DNA of 64,000 nucleotides, from NCBI GenBank assembly GCA_022393335.1, contig JAJEKB010021828.1, positions 116,074 through 180,073 on the forward strand, written 5' to 3'. The DNA comes from Macrotrachela quadricornifera. Its lineage: Eukaryota; Rotifera; Eurotatoria; Philodinida; Philodinidae. Below the pieces are notes generated by a model. The model made no database searches and was not told the DNA's origin. It saw only the letters and a program-made list of their open reading frames with translations. Made by a program: the position numbers and the translations under genes. Positions 38,801-51,116 of the stretch are shown piece after piece; position 1 is the stretch's first letter, and each line of letters begins with the position of its first letter.

Positions 38801-40908
38801 TTTTGAGACTGAAGTAATTTTATTAATGTATTTCAAATTTCAATTCGTTTTTCAGTATTTCATGGAATATAATAAACAAATAGGTGATCCATAAAAACTA
38901 ATCAAACTTTATATTGTATTTTTTAAACAATCGAATATTTCATAAGATGTAACGTGAAAAACTCTACAATTTACCTAGAACAGTTTATTTTATGTATGAA
39001 ATAAGAAAAAAATATTTTTTTTTTGTAATAGGAAAAGTTGATCGCACAGAATTTTGCTTCTTTTTAATAACAAAAGGTATATAATTAAAAAAAGTTTTAT
39101 TTTATAGATTGTAGAGCTTTTCACGCTGTATCTTGTCGTATATTCGATTTTTTTATTTCATAAAACATGTTTGAAAATTAAAGTACCCTTAACGTTTTTT
39201 AAATTTTAAAACTATAAAAATTCCTTAATTATTAAAAAATCAGCATTTGAGTCAATGTAAGTTGGAATGAGCCGAGATTTTACTTAGGTATTGTTGTATA
39301 TGTATATATATAAAAGATAATGTGAAAACTTGAGTTATGAGTTTTAAAGAAATATTAATGTAATTCTCAATATGATTAACTATGCTATTCCTTCAAATAT
39401 TAAGATACAAGACTAAAACTTTTTGAATAGCAATCAAGTTTGTCAAAGTAATTCTTTTATTTTTTTCTTACTCTATTTCGGTATTGATTGCAATGCTACT
39501 AATAAGAGATAAAATATACAAAGGATATTTTCCGTATAAATAGTGATTTGCATTAAATGAGAAGTTTTGTAGATTTAGAAAACTTCCACTTTTTTTTATT
39601 TATTTTTCTCGTTATATAACGCTTTTGGTAGTCTATATCTGTAATAAATCTTTTCTTTGTAAATGAAACTATTTTCAGAAGAGATTAAACATACTCTAAG
39701 CCTTACCTATATCGTTAATACATCATTATATTATACAGAAGTATTTATCATCAGTTATATTGATATTCTCTTAATTAATTAGATGCAATTACCACCATCC
39801 GATCGAAATTCTAATGGAATGTCTGGTAAAAAAATTTATTTTTTTTTTTTTCTTTATAAATTTATATTAAAATTGGATTTACAGATTTTGGTCATGTGAA
39901 AATCAAAGATATGATTCGAACATTAGAAGCCAAAACTACATTAAATAATCATTTTGATTCTACGATTCGTCAACGTCCATTATCTCAACCATGTACACGT
40001 ACAGAAACAAATGCTATATTAACAAATAATCATCATCGACAATTTGGTACCACTACTGATGATGCAAAAATTTTATCTTCAACTAAAAATAATACTCCAT
40101 CATTAAATAATAGACATCGATCTGATATATCAATTCGATCAATAACAAAGTATATTTAAAACTATTATTAATTGAAAATAATTTTTGTTTTTTTTAGTGA
40201 ACAATATGATGAAATGAAATCAATTATTGAAGCTGTTTTTGCTCGAATACCTGGAAGTGTTTGTAAACGTGATGCTTTATTAAAATGGTGTGTAGAAAAA
40301 TTAGGAAATTATGTAAGTAAATTTTTTTTTCTTTTATTCATATGAAAAAATTTTATTGATTAAATAGGGAATATCAATAACAAATTTTTCAAATTCTTGG
40401 ACAGATGGTATTGCATTTTGTTCATTATTACATTCATATTTACCTGACCGTATCGATCTTGAAATGATTAAAAAAGAATCAAAAGTAAAATAATAAAAAA
40501 AAGAAAAATTCTATTCCGATTATTTATCTTTGGTTTTTTTTTCTTTAGAAAAAACGTTTTGAAATTGCTTTTAATATAGCTAGTAGTGTTGGAATTGTAT
40601 CTATATTAGTAAGTACATGGAAATTTTCTTTTGAAATATATTTTTTCTATTCTTAGAATATTGATGAAATGTGTTCATCTGAATGGCCTGATTGGGAACG
40701 TGTGATGTATTATGTTGCATTAATCTTTCGTCATTTTGAAGGTTCATTAACAAATCAAACAATTTCACCAATATTACCAATACCACAAGCAACATCATCA
40801 CCATTATCACCATCATTTTCAACTTCATCATCATCATCTTTATGCATATCATTACGACCAACAAATTCAATTCTAACAACACTTTGTTCACCCATAGAGA
40901 CTGTATAA
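32229..40908 (+). CDS. SPECC1L: cytospin-A-like coiled-coil and calponin-homology protein
   Basis: Longest isoform: exon 1a 32229-32763, then common exons 36397-36881, 36984-37125, 37186-37271, 37321-37548, 37605-38121, 38172-38272, 39783-39825, 39885-40149, 40198-40312, 40368-40484, 40549-40608 and 40657-40908. This gives 981 aa with all phases consistent. The middle is a long coiled coil rich in Glu, Lys, Gln and Leu. The C-terminus has a calponin-homology domain (KRDALLKWC, ITNFSNSWTDGIAFCSLLHSYLP, LNIDEMCSSEWPDWERVMYYV), the cytospin arrangement. Cytospins link actin and microtubules in adhesion and cytokinesis. After the CH domain there is a Ser/Thr/Pro tail. Intron 7 (38273-39782) is about 1.5 kb. 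Three further candidate first exons lie between 33438 and 36246. Confidence 0.9.
33040..33330 (+). promoter_or_regulatory. GC-richer block upstream of alternative exon 1b
   Basis: Base composition rises sharply here against the AT-rich background, with CpG-containing words (CGAGGACG, GGGGACACGTGGCGG) and a CACGTG E-box-like hexamer near 33098. It sits about 100-400 bp upstream of candidate first exon 1b, so promoter function is a reasonable guess. No transcription start can be seen. Confidence 0.3.
33438..33519 (+). CDS. SPECC1L: alternative first exon 1b of cytospin-like gene
   Basis: ATG followed by 27 codons plus one base and then a GT donor (AAAG|GTAAAA). The peptide starts MRLFRRIRKLASPTSP and is basic, then Pro/Ser-rich. 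It ends in phase 1, exactly what the common exon at 36397 requires (GCT at the junction). The resulting isoform would be 830 aa. Confidence 0.55.
34859..34882. repeat. (GT)n microsatellite
   Basis: About twelve GT dinucleotides in a row, preceded by GTGAGAGA. It lies in the long first-intron region of the cytospin-like gene. Confidence 0.9.
35093..35369 (+). CDS. SPECC1L: alternative first exon 1c of cytospin-like gene
   Basis: ATG with 92 codons plus one base ending at a strong donor (ACGA|GTAAGT), phase 1. The peptide is Gln/Ser-rich (MLTYYQQHEEQMFLHN, long serine runs, KKRRTTSPSHQS). Joining to 36397 gives ACT at the junction and an 895-aa isoform. No splice acceptor precedes the ATG closely, so it reads as a transcript-initial exon. 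Confidence 0.6.
35862..35891. repeat. (AT)n microsatellite
   Basis: About fifteen AT units, in non-coding sequence between alternative exons 1c and 1d. Frames crossing it encode Tyr-Ile runs and are artefacts. Confidence 0.9.
36018..36246 (+). CDS. SPECC1L: alternative first exon 1d of cytospin-like gene
   Basis: ATG with 76 codons plus one base, ending TACG|GTAAAA, phase 1. The peptide (MTDHETIEMATSDRNMYC, ending in RQRQIKRQKY) is unlike the other three. Joined to 36397 it gives GCT and an 879-aa isoform. The donor is weaker than those of 1a and 1c, so this is the least certain of the four. Confidence 0.45.
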
Positions 40909-42798
40909 TAAAGATTTCTTTTTTCGTTTTAGTTTTGTTTTGTTTTTAATCTACATAGTAGAATACATTCCAAAATTCTATTTCGTTCTTTTTTTTTGTT
41001 TTTCTTTCATTATGTTTGTATATGTGAATTGATGTTTTTCTCTTATTTGATGATATGATACGACGTTTTTTGATTATAAAGAAAAAGCAAATGGAGTTTG
41101 TTTTTTTACTTTATTATGTTATATAACGACGGTTAGAAATACATTTTGAAGATGATTTATTTTTTTTGTTTTGTCTTCCTATTGGATTTTCTTTATCTTT
41201 CTTTTCTTTTCTTTGTTTTTTTTTGCTTTTGTTTAATATATATAAATATACGCGTGAAGATAAATAAGAAATATTTTATAGTAATATGATGAAAGTCTGT
41301 TTTGAGGTAATTGAGTATGAGTTTGTTTTGTACATAATGTTACAAGCGATTTGCTTTTCGTACGAGTTAGATTTTAGAGTACAGCACGCATTTGAGAAGA
41401 AAGATATTCTTTTATATAAGAGATCTATTGCCTTGTTATTTCATCTATGCAGACCAGAGATTGGATTGGTTCGATATAACTGTTCGAAAAACTATGGACT
41501 TTAATGCATTTTTAAATTTATTAGAAGCTTCGACTTGATTCAGTTCGAAAAAACATGAACCAATCCTATCATTAACGTACATATATATTATTGAAGATTA
41601 TATCATTTATATTTCGTTTTTCTTTTGAATTTCTTTAACGAATAAAAATCGATTTTTAACAGAGTATGCTCAAGTTGAAAATAATTACTACTAGAATAAG
41701 AAGCCTTGAAAACGTTGTGTTTACTTTACGTTCAATATAGAAGTGTATATGTCTATTGGTTAATAGCACTTGAATTTGAAGAATTCTTTCTATGAAACAA
41801 AAGAAGCCTGTAACGAAATATACTGATGATGATAAGCACATCAATTTTCGAAATTCTTTTCTCAATATATACACAATACCAAGAGTCAACAATATGAAAA
41901 ACAACAAAAACTCGATCATTTATCATTCTAGTTTTTTTTTCATATATAATATGTAATTGTATACAGATGCACTAAATATAAGACCAGGAGCAAAGTCTGT
42001 AATGATATAGATGAATGGTAATGTTAAATGTATACAATCTTAGTAGAAGACAGCAATGCCAGATTTTTTCTATTAAGTATATGTACATATCTTCTATCAT
42101 TGAGTATTTTAATAAAAAAAGAAAGAAAAAGATGTCTATTATAGATACATAAAGATTGTTTGAAGTCTTCAATTGATAATTCTACTACTTGTTAAATATA
42201 CAATGTTAATGTTTGATAGAGTTTTGACTCATTTTATCGTTCTTGTTCTTTCTATTCGTTTTGTATATTTGTTTTTAAAATTAAAAAAAAAAGAAGAAAA
42301 TGATAGAAGAAAGAATTGTATGTTGATTTTGAAAATTATTCCTGTATAATGCACCATCTGGCTCGACGCGGAACCGAAATAACAGCTGTTACTCATCCTA
42401 ATTCTCTTGGTTTTCAACAGAGAAGTATAAATTATTTTGAACATTTTTAATATTAAAAATTATAATTAATTTTATTTTCTATTTTAAGATATTTATATAA
42501 ACGACCCAGAAAGTGTACGTATATATATTTGTTCATCATTCGTTACTGATTTCGGTCAGTCATAAATTGACCCGTCTCTCCCTCTCTTTTTTTTTTGTAT
42601 TGCGTCGCATAAATAGAGCACGTCGTTGTGTGTTCTCCCCCTTTCTCGGTATATATTAACGATGCCAGATAAGTTCGATAAAGAAGAGAAAAGGGAGAGA
42701 ATCTACATGTCTTTTGTCGTTCACACATTATCGACACAAAGACAGAGACAAACATAGAAGGTATATCATTGTCGATATATTAGCTTTTTCTATTTGTA
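40909..42798. other. intergenic spacer / MARVEL gene leader
   Basis: AT-rich 3' flank of the cytospin-like gene, then the 5' region of the MARVEL gene. At 42540-42760 the composition becomes richer in C and G (CGTCTCTCCCTCTC, GCGTCGCA, GCACGTCG), probably promoter or 5'UTR. A donor at 42761 and an acceptor ending at 42799 could define a 39-bp 5'UTR intron. Confidence 0.45.
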
Positions 42799-42838
42799 GA
42801 CGACAACGGCGACTAGTTACTATCGGGCACCAACAAAT

Positions 42839-43859
42839 ATGAATGCTCATAATATTACACCTACTTATATGACTTCTGGTCACGGTCATCCTGTTAATTA
42901 TGGTCAACCACCACCACCACCTGCATCTGAAAATCGTATTGATAAAGCTTATGTTACATCAATTCGTGGTATTCTTAAATTTGCTTGTTTGGTAAAGAAA
43001 TTTAACAGAGAAAGAATAGCTTTTCTATTTGAATATAATATACAAAAAGAAATCTAATACAAGAGATCAAATATACAGATAAATCATTCATTTGTTTGTT
43101 TATTTAGTCTAATTATGCTTTTTGAGATATTATATCAGAAAACATATATAGCTACTTAATATAATAAAATATATTTTTTAGTTATTTAGTTTTATTGCAT
43201 TTGTTTGTGTGGTATCAACACCACAATGTAATGGTAATCATGTATTTCTTGCTTCAGTTGCATGGCTCGTTATTATAATGCAAATTATTATTATAATTGC
43301 TTTTCTTTTTCGACTTAAAACAAGATTTCCTGGTATTGATTTTGAATTTTTGGTAAGTAAAAAAAGTATTGATTGATTATTTGATATATCGAAAGATAAA
43401 TATAATGAACATTATTATGAATGATTGTTTTATTGACAAACATGTATAAAACATTATCATTTAGAGTCAATAGAAAAACAATAACTTCCTTGTTTACATA
43501 TATTTTTATCAATTGTTATGTCATTTTGTTATTTGTAGGATTTTTTTGCAACATCTCATGATGCACTTTATCTTTTGGTATAGATTTAATATTTATATAT
43601 AAAATAATTTAATCTTTAGAATATTTAATATTAGATTTCATCAAGTGTAACAATTCATTATTGTCGACTTCCTGGTCAAATTGCTGGTGGAGTAAGTATT
43701 TTTGAAATAATGAATTTATTTTGTTGAAATTTATATTTGATTTGAATTAAGGTTATGGGAATTTTTGCATTTTTATTTTTGGCTGGTGATGCTGTTGCTA
43801 TTTTTTTGGCTCGAAGAGACGAATCAGCTCCCAATACGAATAATAATGGTATTCGATAA
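42839..43859 (+). CDS. MARVEL-domain four-TM protein
   Basis: Five exons: 42839-42991, 43182-43352, 43539-43577, 43635-43691 and 43752-43859, giving 175 aa in phase. The cytoplasmic N-terminus is His/Gly/Pro-rich with a short polyproline run. Four hydrophobic segments follow: FACLVLFSFIAFVCVVS, LASVAWLVIIMQIIIIIAF, DALYLLISSSVTIHY and GGVMGIFAFLFLAGDAVAI. The arrangement, with GILKF before TM1 and an acidic residue in TM4 (AGDA), fits the MAL/plasmolipin/CMTM superfamily of membrane-apposition and vesicle-trafficking proteins. Which subfamily cannot be settled by eye. The frame is open for 39 nt upstream of the ATG to a splice acceptor, so a slightly longer N-terminus is possible. The 5' side probably has a tiny UTR intron. 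Confidence 0.85.
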
Positions 43860-45303
43860 TTTTTTGATGACATATTGCATTCATGTAATAAATATTTCAT
43901 GAAATGCTAATTTTAAAAACGATTGATTTATTTTGTTTTCTTACAAAATAGAGAAATTATTTATAAATTTTAGAGATTGTCAATATGTGTTATTAATATA
44001 TATAGAATTGTGTTTTTACTTATCAAAGAGATCAATAAATCTCTTTTTTTTTTGTTTGGTTTCTTTTTATTTGTATTGATATACATCTATTTCTTTGACT
44101 TCTTTTCTGTGGCCAATACATGAATGAATAATCTATATTGTATGAAAAACAGAAGGTTTGAATCAGTTTGTAGAATATAATAATTAGGAAAAAATGACTG
44201 AATGAATAAATGTTTTAAATATTTAGGAAATCGATTTCTTGCGTTATAACTTTTCTCAATTACAATCAATGACTAGGCAAAAATTCTTATATAATTGCGT
44301 AATTTATCAATAGAGATAATTATTTATGCAAATAATGTCTTCTGGTGTTCAATCAATTTCTTAGTTATATTCAAATTTTGAATTTTTGATATATTTGAAC
44401 GGAAATTAATAAGAGCTAATGTTGATCTTTATTTTCATTGTGACATAACGTTGTAGAATTAAATGTAAATAATCAACTCGTAGAGAAAAATATCATTTTC
44501 ATTGACTTTAGCACTATTGAAGTGTAATAGTAAGGCTGTAGTTAATGATTTACTTCATCTTGTTTGATAATGTTTCTATGGCAGGGAAATAAATTTTTTA
44601 TTAAGCACATTTGCTTATCTTCTATTCTCTTCAAGAATGTATATATTTCATTTTATGTTTGCTATTATCGTATCATAATGAATCACCTTTAAAGTGTAGT
44701 TTTTGCTGCATAAAGGGTGGATACTTTCAATAACATCTTTATCCGTCAAGCGAAAGATTTTTTGAATCTTTCATCGGATACACTACCATGCTTTGTTATA
44801 AATTTAATACCATCTGCTACAAGAAAATGAAATTTCATATAAATCAGTGATGACATTGTGGTTCCCATTTCCAGAAGGACCGAGAATGGGCAAAACTCGA
44901 CTGTACTTCTATATTGAGACAATCCACAGCATAGAATTGACCAACTGAACTTAGATGATCTCCAGCAATATCTAAATATCTGCTTGAAAGAGCCTGATCT
45001 CAGTAAGACTATGGCCGACTATTAAACCGACGAGAACATATACTACATTTTGATCTTACTAATGATGAAAGGGACTATGTCTCACGCTTAAGCAATCCAA
45101 TAAAGATTTCTCATATTTGTTTTGTCTTCACACATTTGATAGAAAAAACAAAGATCGATGTCAATTCTTAGTAATATTGACAATTTGACTCATTTGACAG
45201 GAAAGAAAAAAGTTGCATCATTATGAAAAAGTAGCTAATGTCTACTGTGTAATATATGCATTTTGTAAGGTTACTTATAGGTAAATGAATATGAACAATA
45301 ACC
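43860..45303. other. intergenic spacer upstream of U1
   Basis: AT-rich; no gene recognised. 44700-45070 is less AT-rich and reads like decayed repetitive or coding DNA, but nothing can be assigned. The ~60 bp just before 45304 should contain the snRNA promoter element; I could not recognise a PSE consensus. Confidence 0.4.
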
Positions 45304-45450
45304 ATACTTACCTACCACAGGAACTTTCTCGAACAAGAAAGAGGAAGCCCCTGGTGGAGGCTCTATCATTGCACTTGGACAGAGCTGAAGCCAGCAAAAG
45401 ACTTCGAGTGGATCATTTTTCCCACCGGGTCGAGCGTTCGCGCTTGATCC
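45304..45450 (+). ncRNA. U1: U1 spliceosomal snRNA
   Basis: The 5' end ATACTTACCT is the universal U1 sequence that pairs with 5' splice sites. Stem-loop II is intact: GCTCT/AGAGC stem with ATTGCAC in the loop, the U1A-binding heptamer. An Sm-like site (ATTTTTC, 45414-45420) is followed by a 3' hairpin GGGTCGAGCG-TTCG-CGCTTGATCC that pairs along all ten positions, counting G-U pairs. Base CCACAGG/CCTGGTGG pairing closes the four-way junction. Length is about 147 nt against 164 in human, mainly from a shortened stem-loop III. Stem-loop I is CTTTCT/AGAAAG with a short CGAACA loop, lacking the usual GATCA.GAAGG U1-70K-binding loop. It could be a divergent functional gene or a variant copy. Confidence 0.85.
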
Positions 45451-46772
45451 TATTTAATTAAATTAAAATGAAAACAACTAAATAGACGATTGTTAATTCA
45501 TTGAAAATCAATCGACAAATCTAGGATAACGATAACCAATGAATAAGTCAATCAAGGAGAGAAAAGTGTACTACTGTATGTCTTTTCTCCTAGTGACATT
45601 AACTATAAAGGTGAGAAATATGCAAACTATCGTTTATTATCTTACATTTCATAGTTAACTAGGTACAAAATGTATTATTCTACTACTGAATAAACAAGAT
45701 CGAATAGCAAGAAAAATAAAAAAAATAGTTTTCGAACTGAAAATTTTTTTTATCAATATTATAGAAGCACTGCATCAGTAACAGATTGAAGTAAATGAAT
45801 GAAAACATATAATAAAAAGTTCTGTTATCTGTCTTCCATCGAACTGTAAATAAAGATAATATTTTTCTGGTGCAAATGAACTCAATATATATAAATTTTG
45901 CCTTATTTTTAATCGAAGTCAATTTTGAAAAAGATCAAGAAGTAGATGGAGTAAAATATTTTATACAAGATCAATTTCTCGTACGTTTCTTTAAAATCTT
46001 GTTTTTTATTGCTCGAAAATGTTTAACTGTGTGCGTAAGATTAATATTATTTGTTGTTTGATTAATCATTGTTACTATTCTTATTTTAATTATGATGTTA
46101 ATATGAAAACTGCGTTTGATTTTCTTCGGTTACCGTGATATCATCATACAAGAATATTTATAACGAAATAATTTATACATTCTATTAACTAGTACTAAAC
46201 TCTGATTTAGAGAAATCGACATAGAAAATTTCAAATATTTTCAAATTAAATATTCAAAAACTAAAGCATCTTTCGTTGAAAACCATTTGATCAATGACGG
46301 TCATACAGTAATGATTCATTATACATATAAATTAATCAATAATGTTGAATTTTCATTTTTTTTTCTGCCATTTATAAATATAACTAATAAAAAAAGATTT
46401 TTCTATACAAAATATATGTTTTGTTGAAGCGGCATTCGACTTTTCTCATATCGTCTATATTTCTAAATAAACTATTGTTGCATACTCGATTGACACAATC
46501 AAAAATTTAACGTAGGCTAACAAATATCTTTGTTGAGGATGACAACAATGTTATTCTTCCAGTTCATCGCACCAATATGTGTCAATAGACAATGAAAATA
46601 TCACAAAAATAAAGCATTATTGATAGAACAATCCATTAACAGATCAAAGATCTGTAAGATTTGTTTTTAGATTTAAATGAGAAAAATAATATAATTCTCA
46701 AACAAAAAAAATCAAATGCTTGACACAACAATAAAATTACTGAGCAAAATAAATGTTAGTGTGATTGAATAG
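45451..46772. other. intergenic spacer
   Basis: AT-rich DNA between U1 and the convergent four-TM gene. No gene, repeat or RNA is recognised. Confidence 0.4.
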
Positions 46773-47928
46773 CTAAACTTTTATTGAATCAGTAATTAAA
46801 CGTTCGTTGGTATCAATTAATCGTGCCAATCTAAAAGCTAATTTGACGATAATCACCTACAAAGTATTAAAATATAACCATAAAGAAAAAGAAAAAACAT
46901 TGAATACTTACTGTTACAGCAAAAACAACAATACATACAATACTAATAACGATAACCGCCACTAACGCAATTACAACCAAATTATAGTTTGCATTAGCAT
47001 TATTAACAGCATGTAACAATGCAATAACTAGTATAAGTAAAACTGCGATTGCAATACCATCGATAATAAGTGAAAGAACGCCCAACCATGCAAACTAAAA
47101 ATTAAAGATAAAAATTGTTATTTTTAATTGAAAAATTTCATAGAAAATAATATTAGTTTATCAAAATTTTTGAAAATCAATGTGTCGTGTGAAAGAAACA
47201 AAAAAAAATATATCGAAATTTATTCCTCATCAGTAAACATAATGCTGTTTTGTTTCTTTATAATATTTCAAATAAGTAAATGAATGATTTTATTAAACCT
47301 AGAATAAATAATAATAATAATCATTCTAGATAACATACAGTCGAATGATGTTTAGAGCGTATCAGGTATGTTTACCACACAATTTAAGTTAAATAAAAAT
47401 AACAAAAACATACCACACGTAAACCTGTTGGACGATATTTTTGTGTGACATAAAAACCAAAGCTAAGGAATAGAATCCAGACAAAAAATTGACTGAATAG
47501 TATACCATGCTGCTGTTGGTTTATACCAGTCTGTGTAGCAATTCCAATGATTGCACAAATGTCATTGGCTATAGAAAGACCCTAAAAACATACAAATATT
47601 AATAATAATCAAGTACTTTGCGTATGCAATGAGTGCTATAGTAGTGTATTCTACTGTTACAACTCTAGCAAAGAAATTTATCATTTAGTGCTAATTGAAG
47701 ACTGCAATATATGGCAATAAAATAAAAAACTACATATATGATACAAACTTTTCTTTTTTCATTACTCAAAAGTAATCAAAAACTTACAAGCACAACACCA
47801 ATTAAGACCAAAAGTTTTTGTCGAGTTTGTTTCACTTGAGGATCATTTGCCAACGGTAATGGTTTGCCAACAGGAATGTAAGGACTACCAGGCACGAACA
47901 CTTTTTCAGTACTTGATTCGTATTGCAT
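46773..47928 (-). CDS. orphan four-TM membrane protein
   Basis: Four exons on the minus strand: 47928-47788, 47581-47414, 47094-46912 and 46856-46773, giving 191 aa with every intron in phase 0. A cytoplasmic N-terminus of about 36 residues (MQYESSTEKVFVPGSPY...) precedes four hydrophobic segments: LLVLIGVVLGLSIAND, FFVWILFLSFGFYV, LIIDGIAIAVLLILVIALL and VVIALVAVIVISIVCIVVFA. A short tail follows (RLIDTNERLITDSIKV). The topology resembles MARVEL/tetraspan proteins, but no large extracellular loop or CCG motif is present, so it is not a tetraspanin. I do not recognise the family. The clean donor/acceptor pairs and uniform phase support a real gene. Confidence 0.75.
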
Positions 47929-50900
47929 TTAAATAATACGCAATGATCTAATTTTCTAAATAAAGAATAAAAAACGGTCAGATAAGAATGAATAATAAAT
48001 AAATGAAAAAGAATGGTAATATTTATTGTCCCTGATAAACACTATATTAAATCACGATCCATTCTTTCTATATGGTCGATTTGACCAGACTGTATTTCTT
48101 TGTTTATCTCATAGACAACAAATATATATATTCTAATATGAAAAGAAAAGGAAGAAAGAACGAATTCAAGTTGATCGGTCGAGGTACATGTAAAGAATTA
48201 CACAGTAACAAAAATATATGAAACGATATTTGTTTTGTTTACTATTGGCTAGAGATCTTTTAAAACAGAAAAGTTATGTTATTGACATTCTCTATGCATA
48301 AATAAGCATAACTCATATCGAAGAATATTATATAATGGTTACCTAATTCATTCTACTATTTCATTCATAAACAATGATATCATTTATACATAGCCTTGTA
48401 TCAATGAAAAATTACAACAAAGAAAGATATTGACACAGAATACTATAGATATCATAAGCGCAAATATATTCATCCATATAAAATTATAAATGCGTATCGA
48501 TTTTGTATTTAATGATAAACAGTGTGTTTTTGAGAGTTGAAGGGTTTTCAAAATAATACATTTTTTTATTCATATTTCTTAATTTCAAATACATATTTTT
48601 CATGTGATTAAAAAAATTAGTTCTTAGTATGCATTGATAACATTAACTTTATGAATGAAAACTATTAACGTAATCGTAAATTACAAGCAAGAGATTGTTG
48701 ATATCATCAAGAAATGAAAATGCATTTTTCAATGCGTTTATATACAGTATCTTATCTGACATTATTTCAGGGTTCACCATCATTTATATAGAATAATTTA
48801 TGAAATGGTAACAGATTTTTTTCGGATATTCTCTTCAGACTTAGGTGGGAAAAAGAGATTCTGATTGACATATTATTAAAAAAATCTTCACGCAAAATTA
48901 GATTTGTTAAGTCCTAGAATATTTATTGTTGCAACAATAGAAACAACAGTAAGAGTCGTAGGATCATTCAGATATTAATAATGTAACTTTGCTTCGATCA
49001 GCATGTCGATTAATATATTCACCAAAAAAAAAACGGTATGCTGAACAAAAGAATGTGGGGTAGTACAATCACAACCCTAGTACATATAAGTGTGGTAACG
49101 CGCAATCATGCAAATTAAAGATTGTACATTAAAAAAAGTACCTTGTAATTCAATTATTTTATTCAAGCAATATTAATATGAAAAAAATGCTGAGTTTGTA
49201 TCCTTGTTCATTTTTCTTTCGTTCGACTATTTTTTTTATTATAGACGATATCATGATGTAAAAGTACTAATTCATACCTCAGATACTGTTAAGTTTATAA
49301 AAAACAAAGTCAATGAAGTTCACGTCAATAGAAAATATGGAAAAACAGGTAGTATTCCATAATTTTGGTTTTCAATAGTTATGTTTTATGTAAAATAATT
49401 ATAATATTCAAAGTTAGAATGCAAAAATATACTAGCAATCCTTATTTTGAATTGTAAAGCAAACTCTTTGTGTCTTTTTTTGACATGAAAATTCACTAAT
49501 TGAGTCTTGACATATAGAAAAAATTCGATAAATATGACCATTATTAATTTTTAATTTATAACTATTTCTGATGCTAACACTTAGTTGTTTTATAATGAAA
49601 GTCCGTTCTCGATGAGTCAAAAAGGAAGTGGTATGCATATGAAGATATAACGATGGAAAACGTAGGCAAGCAGAAGAATGTTTCACATAGACATTCTGAG
49701 ATAATATGGATCAAAAAGTAGATCCACATGTTTTTAAATGAAGTTAATTTTATTTTTACTACTATATATGGCCCAATAAACCGTTTAATATCAGACATAT
49801 CATACACAATGAAAAGTTTCGATTATATTTTCTATTCTTTGTGGAAGAAAACTATCTTCAGAGAAAATTTTAAAACTTTCTAGATACTTCTAATGTCGAA
49901 GATGTACGCACTAACAAGTATCGTTTAAAGTAAGACTTGTCACAGCGTACAATTAATCAAAAGTCTTCAAAACAACTTGTAAATCACAAAAGACTGAGTA
50001 TATTTTTGCGTCTGATAGTATTTCCGAAGTGAAAATCTTTTGATGATTAATGGAAATTCTGCTTCTGTATTGATTCATTCTAAAAATTAAATTGATCTTT
50101 AACAAATAACATTTTTCGTCACCAATGGTATTTATAGCCGTAACGATTTTGCAAGATTAAAGCTTTTTATTTACAAAAAATATCATAATTTGTCTCTAAA
50201 ACAAAATCTTGAAGATATCTTAGATAGTCTAAAATTGTGTAACATTGTTTTTCTTAATAAAATAATTTTTTTTTCTACTTCAGTCTGTTTGAGTGAAACT
50301 CCATTGAATTCTGTATTTTTAGAAAGATAGTAGCAAATCCGTGCTGTATATTTATTTTTTGAATTTTTTGAGCTAGCGAAAATAATAAAAGTTATTAATT
50401 ATTTGAGTGTCATAATCTGACCCTCTTCTCCGCCAAGTCAGCTTTGAAGGCAGTTAAATAGATTACAATGGAAGATTTTTCACGTAAAAAGCTACTATCG
50501 ATCATACGAAATAGTTCTTTGTATGATATGCCTATGGCAATATTCTGCTTTGACGATGCATTGAGACGAAATTTTTCTTTTCTTTTTTTTACTTTTCAGT
50601 CAAACAAAAAACGGTTGCTTGGTCCGTTTTGGTTGACAACAAGTCGATGGAAAAAGAAAAAAGAGCAAGACAATTTCATGTCACTCTTTTGCCTGTGCAC
50701 ATGCATACTGTTTGCTTACTTTTTTTTTCATTTTATAATCGTATAGCTAGGATTTTGCTGATTTTTGCTTGTCAAATGAAATGAAGAGGACAAGGACTGT
50801 TGCATGTTTGTGATTGTATTGTATCTTTTCTGTCTCTTTCTTTCGAATGTATATTGTGTTTGATCGTTCTCTATATCTATCTCTCTTATATAAATATGTG

Positions 50901-51116
50901 TTTTCTGTAGAATAGAGACAACTTATTGCACGAAAAACTGCAATAAGCAGTGTGTTATTATCTCGCCGTTCCTATCAAGTGTCACATGATGATGATTATG
51001 AAAGTTTTGGTGCTAGTGAAAAATTTATTTGAATAATAAATCAACCAGATAGAAAATGCCAATCTATTTGAGCATCTGCGATCTTAACTATTCAATATTT
51101 TTAAGATGTTGCCATA
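47929..51116. other. intergenic spacer
   Basis: 3.2 kb of AT-rich DNA between divergent genes. A perfect 9-bp-stem hairpin lies at 50922-50947. Frames such as 50468-50746 and 49432-49686 have no recognisable content. The last ~500 bp should include the promoter of the glycosyltransferase gene. Confidence 0.4.

Noticed and set aside
40601..40891. 96-codon minus-strand frame rich in Met/Val/Leu
   Set aside because: Antisense of the Ser/Thr/Pro tail of the cytospin-like gene; a reading shadow.
50922..50947. Perfect 9-bp-stem hairpin CTTATTGCA/TGCAATAAG as an RNA gene or histone-type 3' end
   Set aside because: No histone gene nearby and the stem is short; isolated hairpins of this size are expected by chance.
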